NCBI GenBank assembly: GCA_002842265.1
Contig: PHCO01000011.1
Span: forward strand, 1 to 32,060
Length of the DNA stretch: 32,060 nt
Source of the DNA: Betaproteobacteria bacterium HGW-Betaproteobacteria-18
GTDB taxonomy: Bacteria > Pseudomonadota > Gammaproteobacteria > Burkholderiales > Burkholderiaceae_C
Direction of reading: 5' to 3'
Position numbers and translations under genes: made by a program. The notes beneath the pieces are model-generated. The model saw only the letters and a list, made by a program, of their open reading frames with translations. It did no database searches and had not been told where the DNA came from. The first letter of the stretch is position 1. Each line of letters opens with the position of its first letter. Below are positions 1 through 10,380 of this stretch, one piece after another.

Positions 1-1728
<1,728 letters not shown>

Positions 1729-1977
1729 GAGGAAGGCTTGGGGCTAAGCAAGATCTGAGTTAGACGGCGATTTTAAGCTGCCCGTCTGTGGCTGCTTTGC
1801 AACGCCATCTTGAAATAGTCATTCGGGATACAGATAAAGTACGGATGAGTTGATATTGCGCATACTGCAGAAACGGTCTGTGGCACAATGATCTCTAACT
1901 CCCAATTTGATAGGCATTTTGGGTGTCCGTATTCCGACGCAGCGTAGCTGCGGATTTTTCCCTTAAGGAGAACCCTG

Positions 1978-2637
1978 ATGAAATTAAATAAAGTAGCCAT
2001 GCTGGTCGCGACCGTCGCACTCGCAACCGTCGCCAGTGCACAGACCATCGACAACTGGCGCAGTGCAGATGGCACAGTCTGGAAAAACGGCACCAACGAA
2101 CTCTGCTGGCGCGATGCCAGCTGGACACCCGCAACTGCCGCTGTCGGTTGCGATGGCGCCATCGTGGCACCTAAAGTTGTAGCTGCACCTGCTCCTGCAC
2201 CAGCTCCTGCTCCCGCACCAGTGGCTGCTCCAGCTCCCGCACCGGCTCCCGCACCGGCTCCTGCTCCTGCTCCCGTTGCTGCTGCCAAGGTGACTTACGC
2301 CGCTGATGCCTTCTTCGACTTTGACAAGTCTGTGCTCAAGCCTGAAGGCAAAGCCAAGCTCGATGATCTGGTGGCTAAAGTCAAGGACATCAACCTCGAA
2401 GTGGTGATTGCAGTTGGTCACACCGACGCCACCGGCCCTGATGGTTACAACCAGAAACTGTCGGTGCGCCGCTCTGAGGCTGTCAAGGCTTATCTGGTGT
2501 CCAAGGGCATTGAAAAGAATCGCATTTACACCGAAGGTAAAGGCGAGGCACAACCTGTGGCTGACAACAAGACCAAAGAAGGCCGTTCCAAGAACCGCCG
2601 CGTTGAAGTTGAAGTCGTGGGTACACGTGCCAAGTAA
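1978..2637 (+). CDS. OmpA-family outer membrane protein with Pro/Ala-rich linker
   Basis: ATG preceded by AAGGAG; signal peptide MKLNKVAMLVATVALATVASA; (AP)n linker; C-terminal OmpA domain (FFDFDKSVLKPEGKAKLDDL...VGHTDATGPDGYNQKLSVRRSEAVKAYLVSKGI...NRRVEVEV). Confidence 0.93.
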   Translation: MKLNKVAMLVATVALATVASAQTIDNWRSADGTVWKNGTNELCWRDASWTPATAAVGCDGAIVAPKVVAAPAPAPAPAPAPVAAPAPAPAPAPAPAPAPVAAAKVTYAADAFFDFDKSVLKPEGKAKLDDLVAKVKDINLEVVIAVGHTDATGPDGYNQKLSVRRSEAVKAYLVSKGIEKNRIYTEGKGEAQPVADNKTKEGRSKNRRVEVEVVGTRAK

Positions 2638-2664
2638 TTGGTTCATGTCCTAGCGCTTCAAGCT

Positions 2665-2698
2665 CAACAAAAAACCCGCTTAGGCGGGTTTTTTGTTG
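2665..2698 (+). terminator. Rho-independent terminator after the OmpA-family gene
   Basis: Perfect 15-bp stem CAACAAAAAACCCGC / GCGGGTTTTTTGTTG with 4-nt loop and T-tract. Confidence 0.9.
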
Positions 2699-2729
2699 TC
2701 TGATTAAACAGGGATCGATACGACAATGA

Positions 2730-2745
2730 TTAGGGTTTACCCTAA
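2730..2745. promoter_or_regulatory. Inverted repeat TTAGGG-TTTA-CCCTAA, possible operator upstream of maoC-pta
   Basis: Perfect 6-4-6 palindrome in the intergenic region, about 137 bp upstream of the start codon at 2882. Confidence 0.4.
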
Positions 2746-2881
2746 AATATTCATCAGCGAGATGCCCCCGATACCTGAACATGCATCATGGCCCCTCGCA
2801 GGAGGGGACGTTGGCCTGCGGTAACGTTGTGCTTATGCAGTTCACAATGACACTGTTATTTTTGCCTGAACATGGATCACT

Positions 2882-4303
2882 ATGAACCTGCCTTTGGATA
2901 GCGAGCTGATTGAAAATTACACATTCTCCGAGATCAAGCTTGGGCAAAGTGCACGGTTGTTGCGCACCCTGACGCTTGAAGATATCCAGGCTTTTGCAGC
3001 CGTGTCGGGCGACACCAATCCGGCGCATCTGGACTCCGTCTATGCCAGCGACAGTTTGTTTCATGGCGTGATTGCCCACGGCATGTGGAGTGGTGCCTTG
3101 ATTTCAGCGCTGTTGGGTACCCAGTTTCCCGGTCCAGGCACGATTTATCAGGACCAGGCGCTGCACTTCGTCAAACCTGTTCGCGTTGGTGACACACTCA
3201 CCGTGACGGTGACGGTGACGGTTTTGAACCCCGAAAACAAGAGTGTGGAGCTCGATTGCCGGGTTTTCAACCAGCGCGGTGAGTTGGTTCTGAGCGGCGT
3301 TGCCAAGGTGCTGGCCCCCACCAACAAGGTGCGCTTGCCGCGCGTGGTGGCGCCGCAGATTCAATTGTTCGACCCGCAATCGCGCTTCAATCAGTTGCTC
3401 GCGCTTGGCGAAAAGCTTGAAGCGGTGCGCTGTGCGGTGGTGCACCCCTGCGACGCAGGCTCGCTCAGCGGCGCCATGGATGCCGCCCGCTATGGCTTGA
3501 TCGTGCCGGTGCTGATTGGCCCCGAGGTGCGCATTCGCCATGTCGCCGCCGAGGCTGGCATTGATTTGACGGGTGTTGAGATACTTTCCGTGCCGCACAG
3601 CCATGCGGCAGCCGAAAAAGCCGCTGACATGGCGGCTGCATGGGAAGTCGAGATGCTGATGAAGGGCAGCCTGCACACCGATGAACTGATCCACGCGGTG
3701 CTGGCCAAGCCGGCGCTGCGCACCGGCCGACGCATGTCGCATGTGTTTCGCTTTGATGTGCCGCTGTACCACAAGCCACTGCTGATCACCGATGCCGCGC
3801 TCAACATCCGTCCCACGCTGAATGAAAAAGTGGACATCATCCAGAATGCCATCGACTTTGCGCGCATTTTGGGTGTGCCCGAGCCCAAAGTCGCTATTTT
3901 GTCGGCAGTAGAAACGGTCAATCCAGGCATTCCTTCAACGCTCGATGCGGCTGCCCTATGCAAAATGGCCGAACGTGGCCAGATCACCGGCGGTGTGCTC
4001 GATGGGCCACTGGCTTTTGACAATGCGATCTCGCTGCACGCGGCACAAATCAAGAACATTGACTCGGCCGTTGCGGGGCATGCCGACATCCTGGCGGTGC
4101 CTGATCTTGAAAGCGGCAACATGCTGGCCAAGCAGTTGGAATACCTGGCCGGCGCCAGCGGCTCCGGCATTGTGCTGGGAGCCCGGGTGCCCATTGCCCT
4201 GACCAGTCGCGCCGATGGGCCGTCGAATCGGGTGGCTTCGGCCCTGCTGGCTTTGCTGGTGGCGCACAACGCGCGTCGCGACCAACCGCGCCCGATCTGG
4301 TAA
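2882..4303 (+). CDS. Bifunctional MaoC-like enoyl-CoA hydratase / phosphate acetyl(butyryl)transferase
   Basis: N-terminal MaoC hot-dog segment (FAAVSGDTNPAHLDSVYA...FHGVIAHGMWSGALIS) fused to Pta-type segment (GLIVPVLIGPE...LAVPDLESGNMLAKQLEYLAGASGSGIVLGARVPIALTSRAD). Confidence 0.92.
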   Translation: MNLPLDSELIENYTFSEIKLGQSARLLRTLTLEDIQAFAAVSGDTNPAHLDSVYASDSLFHGVIAHGMWSGALISALLGTQFPGPGTIYQDQALHFVKPVRVGDTLTVTVTVTVLNPENKSVELDCRVFNQRGELVLSGVAKVLAPTNKVRLPRVVAPQIQLFDPQSRFNQLLALGEKLEAVRCAVVHPCDAGSLSGAMDAARYGLIVPVLIGPEVRIRHVAAEAGIDLTGVEILSVPHSHAAAEKAADMAAAWEVEMLMKGSLHTDELIHAVLAKPALRTGRRMSHVFRFDVPLYHKPLLITDAALNIRPTLNEKVDIIQNAIDFARILGVPEPKVAILSAVETVNPGIPSTLDAAALCKMAERGQITGGVLDGPLAFDNAISLHAAQIKNIDSAVAGHADILAVPDLESGNMLAKQLEYLAGASGSGIVLGARVPIALTSRADGPSNRVASALLALLVAHNARRDQPRPIW

Positions 4304-4312
4304 GGCTGATGC

Positions 4313-5497
4313 ATGGCTATTTTGTCGGTCAACGCGGGCTCTTCCACCCTTAAATTTTCGCTGTATCCACTCGACCAGAAGCAAGTGCAAGCGCAAATAC
4401 TCAATGGCAGCATTGAGGGGCTTGAACCGGCTGGTTCACCTGAGATGTTTTGGACGTTTCAAGGCCAGAGTCACAGCCGCTCCCTGAGCTTGGGCACTGA
4501 GCAGGTTTTTGCCCAAGCGCTGCTGAGCTTGCGTGAACTGCTGGCTGAACTGACGGGCATCCCCCACATGCAAGCCGTGGCGCACCGGGTGGTGCATGGT
4601 GGCACAAGCTACCGCGCCAGCGTGGTGGTGACCGATGCCGTACTGGCTGATCTGACACAGCTCAACTCGCTGGCGCCACTGCACCAACCGCACAACCTGG
4701 CCGGCATCAGGGCTTTTACCAGGGCGTTTCCTGAAGTGCCCCAAGTGGCGTGTTTTGACACGGCGTTCCACGCCACCCTGCCCGAGCTGGACTACCGCTT
4801 TGCCCTGCCTGAGGCGCTGTACCAACAGGGTTTGCGTCGTTACGGCTTTCATGGACTGTCGTACCAGTATGTGATGGGCGTGCTGCTTGAACACAGTTCG
4901 CGCGGCAACGGACGGGTGCTGATGGCGCATCTGGGCAATGGGGCCAGCCTGTGCGCTGCACGGGAGGGCAAGAGTTGCGCCACCACCATGGGTTTTTCAG
5001 CACTTGATGGCTTGATGATGGGGACACGTACCGGTTCACTTGATGCCGGGGTCACGCTCTATCTGCTGGAGCAAGGCTGGGACCATGACCGCTTGCAAAA
5101 GCTGCTCTACAAGCAAAGTGGCTTGCTGGGCGTGTCGGGTATCTCTGCCGACATGCGACGCCTGCGCGCTGACACCTCGGCCAGTGCCCGATTGGCCGTT
5201 GACATGTTCACTTATCGTGTGCTGCGTGAAAGTGGTGCGCTGATCGCCTGCCTGCAAGGGCTCGATGTGCTGGCCTTCAGTGGTGGCATTGGTGAACATG
5301 ACGTGGCGCTGCGCACCGATGTGGGCCAGCGGCTGGCCTGGTTGGGGGTGGCCATCGACCCGATGCGCAATGCCCAGGCCACGGGTGACCAGATCATGGC
5401 CATCCACGCCCCCGGCAGTGCGATCGAAGTCTGGGTGGTGCCCACCGATGAAGGTGTGGTGGCTGCGCGCGAAGCGGCCCAACTGATCGCCGCCTGA
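4313..5497 (+). CDS. ackA: Acetate kinase
   Basis: MAILSVNAGSSTLKFSLYPLD...AHLGNGASLCAAREGKSCATTMGFSALDGLMMGTRTGSLDAGV...AFSGGIGEHDVALR; acetate kinase motifs. Confidence 0.95.
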   Translation: MAILSVNAGSSTLKFSLYPLDQKQVQAQILNGSIEGLEPAGSPEMFWTFQGQSHSRSLSLGTEQVFAQALLSLRELLAELTGIPHMQAVAHRVVHGGTSYRASVVVTDAVLADLTQLNSLAPLHQPHNLAGIRAFTRAFPEVPQVACFDTAFHATLPELDYRFALPEALYQQGLRRYGFHGLSYQYVMGVLLEHSSRGNGRVLMAHLGNGASLCAAREGKSCATTMGFSALDGLMMGTRTGSLDAGVTLYLLEQGWDHDRLQKLLYKQSGLLGVSGISADMRRLRADTSASARLAVDMFTYRVLRESGALIACLQGLDVLAFSGGIGEHDVALRTDVGQRLAWLGVAIDPMRNAQATGDQIMAIHAPGSAIEVWVVPTDEGVVAAREAAQLIAA

Positions 5498-5574
5498 CCG
5501 ATAAATCTGGAGGCGGTTTGGCAGTCGCCTGGGGCAGATGTCCATCCTGCCTCACGCTTTGCGATACTCGGCGC

Positions 5575-6336
5575 ATGCAACTTCAAGATATTCTTTATTC
5601 CCAGGGCTTTGGCACCCGGCGTGTTTGTGCCGGCTTGATCCAGCAAGGTTTGGTTCAGGTGTATGAATCCGATCAGGCGCTTGCCGCCGTCACATGTCTC
5701 CAGGCAGCGGCTGAATTTGTCGCCGAAGGGCTGCGTTTTCGGGTGCAGGGCGTGGACTGGCCGTATGCCGGGAAGGCCTACCTCATGCTGCACAAACCGA
5801 CAGCCACCGAGTGCTCGCAAAAACCCTCCACCTATCCCAGCATTTACACCTTGTTGCCATCGCCGCTACGGCTAAGACCGCAAAAAGGCGCGGTGCAGGG
5901 CGTGCAGGCCATCGGCAGGCTCGATCAGGACACCACCGGCCTGCTGTTGCTCACCGACGACGGCAAGTTCATTCATCGCATGAGTTCACCGCGCCACCAT
6001 GTGCCCAAAGTCTATGAGGTCACCGTCAAGCACCCGCTGGATGCGCGCCAGGTCAACCAGTTGCTGTCCGGTGTGGTGCTTGATGACGATCCCAAACCGG
6101 TGCGCGCAGCAGCCTGTGAGGCGGTGTCTGAGTTTCACTTGCGCCTGACGCTCACCGAGGGCAAATACCACCAGGTCAAGCGCATGGTGGCTGCGGTCAG
6201 CAACCGGGTGGAAGCCTTGCACCGTTCGCAAATCGGCGCTTTGCGTTTGCCTGACGGCCTGGCTCCCGCCCAATGGCGCTGGCTTAGTGATGCGGATTTA
6301 GCCAGTATTGCGGGCGTGCCCGCTGCGGTATGCTAG
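5575..6336 (+). CDS. RsuA-family pseudouridine synthase (16S rRNA pseudouridine synthase-like)
   Basis: MQLQDILYSQGFGTRRVCAGLIQQGLV (S4-like) ... GRLDQDTTGLLLLTDDGKFIHRMSSPRHHVPKVYEV...EGKYHQVKRMVAAVSNRVEALHRSQIG. In-frame ATG at 5575 preferred over ORF start 5518. Confidence 0.9.
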   Translation: MQLQDILYSQGFGTRRVCAGLIQQGLVQVYESDQALAAVTCLQAAAEFVAEGLRFRVQGVDWPYAGKAYLMLHKPTATECSQKPSTYPSIYTLLPSPLRLRPQKGAVQGVQAIGRLDQDTTGLLLLTDDGKFIHRMSSPRHHVPKVYEVTVKHPLDARQVNQLLSGVVLDDDPKPVRAAACEAVSEFHLRLTLTEGKYHQVKRMVAAVSNRVEALHRSQIGALRLPDGLAPAQWRWLSDADLASIAGVPAAVC

Positions 6337-6341
6337 GCAGC

Positions 6342-7250
6342 ATGAGTCTGCTGTTCGATTCCTTCTGGCGCGCGGTGGCCTATGGCTTGCGGCCTCGGGT
6401 CGTCGTGTTGTCGTTTTTGCCACTGCTGCTGATGGTCGGCCTGGCCTTGGGCTTGGGTTACTTCTACTGGGACGGGGTGCTGGCGGCTGTGCGCCTGTGG
6501 CTGGAATCTTCGACGCTGGTGGGCAGCATTGCTGGCTGGTTGCAGAGCATGGGCCTGGGCAATCTGAAGGCGGTACTGGCACCTTTGATTGTGATTTTTG
6601 CTGTGACACCGCTCATCGTGGTGTTCTCGCTGCTGGTTGTGGCACTCATGATGACCCCGGCATTGACCTTGCTGGTGGCTGAAAATCGCTTTCCTTCACT
6701 TGAGCGCAAACGCGGTGGCTCCTTGCTTGCCAGTTTGTGGTGGTCACTGGTGTCCACCCTGCTGGCCCTGGTGGCGCTGATTGTGTCGGTGCCGCTGTGG
6801 CTCATTCCTCCCTTGATTTTGATTTTGCCGCCGCTCATTTGGGGTTGGCTCACCTACCGGGTCATGGCTTTTGACGCGCTGGCTGAGCACGCCAGCAGCG
6901 AGGAACGTCATGAGATTTTTCGTCGCCACCGCCTGAGTTTGCTCGGTATCGGCCTCTTTTGCGGCTACCTGGGCGCGGCCCCCAGCCTGATTTGGGCTTC
7001 GGGTGTCCTGTTTGTGGCCGCCTTTGTGGTACTGGTTCCCCTGGCCATCTGGCTTTACACCATGATTTTTGCCCTGGCCTCGCTCTGGTTTGCCCACTTT
7101 TGTCTGGCGACCTTGCAAGCGCTGCGGGCCGAGCGCGCCGCTGCCGCTGCTGCGCCAACGCCGCCCGATGTCATGACCATTGATTCTTTGCCCCTGTCCC
7201 TGAGCCATGCACCCGACCCCTTCGACCCACCCAATCCAACCCGCCAATAG
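6342..7250 (+). CDS. EI24 (CysZ-like) domain membrane protein
   Basis: Multiple hydrophobic segments; MSLLFDSFWRAVAYGLRPRVVVLSFLPLLLMVGLALGLGYFYWDG resembles the EI24 family of beta-proteobacteria. Confidence 0.75.
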   Translation: MSLLFDSFWRAVAYGLRPRVVVLSFLPLLLMVGLALGLGYFYWDGVLAAVRLWLESSTLVGSIAGWLQSMGLGNLKAVLAPLIVIFAVTPLIVVFSLLVVALMMTPALTLLVAENRFPSLERKRGGSLLASLWWSLVSTLLALVALIVSVPLWLIPPLILILPPLIWGWLTYRVMAFDALAEHASSEERHEIFRRHRLSLLGIGLFCGYLGAAPSLIWASGVLFVAAFVVLVPLAIWLYTMIFALASLWFAHFCLATLQALRAERAAAAAAPTPPDVMTIDSLPLSLSHAPDPFDPPNPTRQ

Positions 7251-8055
7251 TGCCGCTCCGAACTTTGGCCTGATCATCATTGGCGACGAAATTTTGTCGG
7301 GCAAGCGTGCCGACAAACATTTGCCCAAGGTGATCGAGTTGCTCAAGGTGCGCGGGTTGCCGCTGGCCTGGGCCGAGTATGTGGGCGACGACCCTGAGCG
7401 CATCACTACAGTCTTAAAGCGTGCCTTTGCATCGGGCGACGTGGTGTTTTCCACCGGTGGCATTGGCGCCACGCCTGACGACCACACCCGCCAATGCGCC
7501 GCGCGTGCACTGGGCGTGGACCTGGCGCTGCACCCGCAGGCCAAAGCCTTGATCCAACAACGCATGCAGGACGTGGCGCTGGAGCAGGGCAAAACCTATG
7601 ATCCCCATCAAGCCGACAACCAGCACCGCCTCAACATGGGTGTTTTCCCGCAGGGCGCGCAGATCATTCCCAACCCCTATAACAAAATCCCGGGTTTCAG
7701 TTGTGGCCAGGTCCACTTTGTGCCGGGTTTTCCGGTCATGGCCTGGCCCATGATTGCATGGGTGCTTGACAGCCATTACCGGGCGTTTTTTGCCAAAAAC
7801 ACCTGGCTGGAGCGTTCGGTGATCGTTTTTGGTGCCATGGAAGCGACCCTGACCCCGCTCATGGAAACCATTGAGCGTGATTTTGCCGACATCAAGGTGT
7901 TCAGCCTGCCCAGTGTGGATCACCCCCAGTATGGTCGCCATATCGAACTGGGTGTCAAAGGGGCTCCAGAAACCGTGGCCAGTGCGTTTGTGGCACTGCT
8001 TGATGGACTTCAGGCGCTTCACGTCAAACTTGGCCCTGAAATGGTGCGTTCTTGA
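7207..8055 (+). CDS. CinA N-terminal / molybdopterin-binding (MoCF) domain protein
   Basis: FGLIIIGDEILSGKRADKHLPKVIELLKVRGLPLAWAEYVGDDPERITTVLKRAFASGDVVFSTGGIGATPDDHTRQCAARALG. No CinA C-terminal deamidase domain. Confidence 0.88.
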   Translation: MHPTPSTHPIQPANSAAPNFGLIIIGDEILSGKRADKHLPKVIELLKVRGLPLAWAEYVGDDPERITTVLKRAFASGDVVFSTGGIGATPDDHTRQCAARALGVDLALHPQAKALIQQRMQDVALEQGKTYDPHQADNQHRLNMGVFPQGAQIIPNPYNKIPGFSCGQVHFVPGFPVMAWPMIAWVLDSHYRAFFAKNTWLERSVIVFGAMEATLTPLMETIERDFADIKVFSLPSVDHPQYGRHIELGVKGAPETVASAFVALLDGLQALHVKLGPEMVRS

Positions 8056-8081
8056 AAATTAAATTCAGATCAAAGTATTAA

Positions 8082-8098
8082 TGCACATTAATGGTGCA
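8082..8098. promoter_or_regulatory. Candidate NtrC-binding site upstream of glnA
   Basis: TGCACATTAATGGTGCA, close to the enteric NtrC consensus (TGCACC-N5-GGTGCA). Confidence 0.65.
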
Positions 8099-8226
8099 AT
8101 TCATGCTCGGTTTGAGCGCACTGATCAGCGCTTAATTCTCACCACCTATCAGAATGCCCATTTGAAACTATTCAAACTCAAGGCAAAATAGACACCATGG
8201 CGGATCAAGTCAAAAACTCATTGGTC

Positions 8227-8242
8227 TGGCACAAAACCTGCA
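8227..8242 (+). promoter_or_regulatory. Candidate sigma54 (-24/-12) promoter of glnA
   Basis: TGGCACAAAACCTGCA: GG-N10-GC spacing (GG 8228-8229, GC 8240-8241), about 47 bp upstream of the glnA ATG. Confidence 0.7.
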
Positions 8243-8288
8243 TTCCCAAACCGAATCCCTTTCAACAACTGTTCCTTTGGAGTAATCA

Positions 8289-9704
8289 ATGGCCAAGACC
8301 GTCGCAGACGTGATGAAGATGGTGAAAGACAACGAAGTCAAATTTGTTGACTTCCGTTTCACCGATACCCGTGGCAAAGAACAGCACGTCACCGTGCCTG
8401 TGTCCCACTTTGACGAAGACAAATTCACTTCCGGTCACGCTTTTGACGGCTCGTCGGTGGCCGGCTGGAAAGGCATCGAAGCCTCGGACATGCAACTCAT
8501 GCCTGACCCCAACACCGCCAACATTGATCCCTTCTTTGAAGAAACCACGCTCTTCATGAGCTGCGACGTGATCGAACCCAGCGACGGCAAAGCCTATGAG
8601 CGTGATCCGCGCTCCGTTGCCCGTCGTGCCGAAGCCTACCTCAAGGCCTCTGGCATGGGCGATACCGCCTACTTTGGACCGGAGCCAGAATTTTTCCTGT
8701 TTGATGACGTGCGCTGGAACACCGACATGTCGGGCTGTTTCTTCAAGATCGACGACTACGAAGCGCCCTGGAACTCGGGCAAAAAAATGGAAGGCGGCAA
8801 CCGCGGTCACCGCCCCACCACCAAGGGTGGCTACTTCCCGGTACCACCCGTGGACAGCACGCAAGACATGCGCGCCGAAATGTCCTTGATTATTGAGTCG
8901 CTGGGCATCCCGGTCGAAGTGTTTCACCACGAAGTGGCCGCCCCTGGGCAATGTGAACTCGGCACCAAGTTCAGCACGCTGGTTGAGCGCGCTGACTGGA
9001 CGCAGGTGATGAAGTACGTGATTCAAAACGTGGCCAACGCCTACGGCAAGACCGCCACCTTCATGCCCAAGCCCATCGTCGGTGACAACGGTTCCGGAAT
9101 GCACGTGCACCAATCGATCTGGAAAGACGGCAAGAACCTGTTCGCGGGCGACGGCTATGCTGGTCTGTCTGACTTTGCGTTGTACTACATCGGCGGCATC
9201 ATCAAGCACGCCCGTGCTCTCAACGCCATCACCAACCCCGGCACCAACAGCTACAAGCGCCTGGTTCCCGGCTTCGAGGCGCCGGTCAAGCTGGCTTACT
9301 CGGCCAAGAACCGCTCGGCGTCGATCCGTATTCCCTACGTGGCCAACCCGAAAGGTCGTCGCATCGAGGCGCGCTTCCCCGATCCGCTGATGAATCCGTA
9401 CCTGGGCTTCTCGGCCCTGATGATGGCCGGCCTGGACGGTGTGGAAAACAAAATCCACCCCGGCGAAGCCGCCACCAAGGACCTTTACCACCTGCCGCCT
9501 GAAGAAAACGCCAAGATTCCGACGGTCTGCCACAGCCTGGATCAGGCGCTGGAATGCCTGGACGGCGACCGTGCCTTCCTGACCAAAGGTGGCGTGTTCA
9601 CCGATGGCCTGCTCGATGCCTACATTGAACTCAAGATGGGCGAAGTCACGCGCTTGCGCATGGCCACTCACCCGATTGAGTTCGACATGTACTACTCGCT
9701 TTAA
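8289..9704 (+). CDS. glnA: Glutamine synthetase, type I
   Basis: [21 protein letters not shown]...[15 protein letters not shown]...[19 protein letters not shown]...[27 protein letters not shown]...[11 protein letters not shown]. Confidence 0.98.
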   Translation: MAKTVADVMKMVKDNEVKFVDFRFTDTRGKEQHVTVPVSHFDEDKFTSGHAFDGSSVAGWKGIEASDMQLMPDPNTANIDPFFEETTLFMSCDVIEPSDGKAYERDPRSVARRAEAYLKASGMGDTAYFGPEPEFFLFDDVRWNTDMSGCFFKIDDYEAPWNSGKKMEGGNRGHRPTTKGGYFPVPPVDSTQDMRAEMSLIIESLGIPVEVFHHEVAAPGQCELGTKFSTLVERADWTQVMKYVIQNVANAYGKTATFMPKPIVGDNGSGMHVHQSIWKDGKNLFAGDGYAGLSDFALYYIGGIIKHARALNAITNPGTNSYKRLVPGFEAPVKLAYSAKNRSASIRIPYVANPKGRRIEARFPDPLMNPYLGFSALMMAGLDGVENKIHPGEAATKDLYHLPPEENAKIPTVCHSLDQALECLDGDRAFLTKGGVFTDGLLDAYIELKMGEVTRLRMATHPIEFDMYYSL

Positions 9705-9711
9705 TCTCCCG

Positions 9712-9738
9712 CTTGAGGTTGTTCCCGGCAACCTCAAG
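9712..9738 (+). other. Stem-loop between glnA stop and terminator
   Basis: CTTGAGGTTG-TTCCCGG-CAACCTCAAG, perfect 10-bp stem and 7-nt loop, no T-tract. Confidence 0.7.
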
Positions 9739-9741
9739 GTC

Positions 9742-9773
9742 AAAAAAAGGACGGCTCCGGCCGTCCTTTTTTT
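9742..9773 (+). terminator. Rho-independent terminator after glnA
   Basis: AAAAAAAGGACGGC-TCCG-GCCGTCCTTTTTTT, 14-bp stem, 4-nt loop. Confidence 0.92.
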
Positions 9774-9858
9774 ATTGTGGGAAACTCATCACCCGTTCAG
9801 CGTGCATTTGCGCCAAAGGGTGCCAGCACCGCTGACAGTTAGAGAAGGGCATGGATAT

Positions 9859-10362
9859 ATGACACAAATCACCTGGACAGGGTTGTTGCTGCTGGCGTTA
9901 TGTGCCAACGCGCAGGCGCAAGATCGCATCTACCGTTGCGGTAATGCTTACACCAACACGGTGACGCAGGAACAGGCTAAAAACTGCAAACTTGTCGAAG
10001 GCGGCAACGTCACGGTGGTGCAGGGCACACGCCCGGTTAAAGCATCCCCGCAAGCCAGTGCCAACGGGACCGCGCCGGTCAGTGCGGGCCCACGCGTAAA
10101 CGCTGCTGAACAAAAATCGCGTGACTCCGATGCGCGCCTGATATTGCAATCCGAACTCAAAAAAGCTGAAGAGCGTCAAGAGGAGTTGCTCAAGGAATAC
10201 AACAACGGCGAGCCAGAAAAACGCGGTGATGAGGCGCGCAATTACCAGCACTACCTGGACCGTGTGGCAGCGCTCAAAGCCAGCCTGGCACGCAACGAGA
10301 GTGATATGGCCGGGATTCGTCGCGAGCTCGATCGCTTGCCTGCCAGCACGGCTGCCCGCTAG
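9859..10362 (+). CDS. DUF4124-like secreted/periplasmic hypothetical protein
   Basis: Start at 9859 gives MTQITWTGLLLLALCANAQAQDRIYRCGNAYTNTVTQEQAKNCKLVEGG: signal peptide plus DUF4124-like segment. ORF start 9589 lies inside glnA and is rejected. Confidence 0.72.
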   Translation: MTQITWTGLLLLALCANAQAQDRIYRCGNAYTNTVTQEQAKNCKLVEGGNVTVVQGTRPVKASPQASANGTAPVSAGPRVNAAEQKSRDSDARLILQSELKKAEERQEELLKEYNNGEPEKRGDEARNYQHYLDRVAALKASLARNESDMAGIRRELDRLPASTAAR

Positions 10363-10380
10363 GCGTTCCAAGGGTTCCCC

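Noticed and set aside
2184-2284. Pro/Ala repeat DNA in the OmpA-family gene as a functional repeat array
   Set aside because: Ordinary (AP)n periplasmic linker; simple codon repetition explains it.
3197-3222. GTGACG hexamer repeats in the MaoC part
   Set aside because: Only about three units encoding a TVTV beta-strand; expected by chance and in frame.
7207-7250. 44-nt out-of-frame overlap of the EI24 and CinA-like genes
   Set aside because: No alternative start codon is visible before the conserved FGLIIIGDE core, so the overlap is probably real, but such overlaps are common and not noteworthy.
8286-9743. 485-aa minus-strand ORF covering glnA
   Set aside because: Mirror frame of a conserved GC-rich gene; no recognisable domain.
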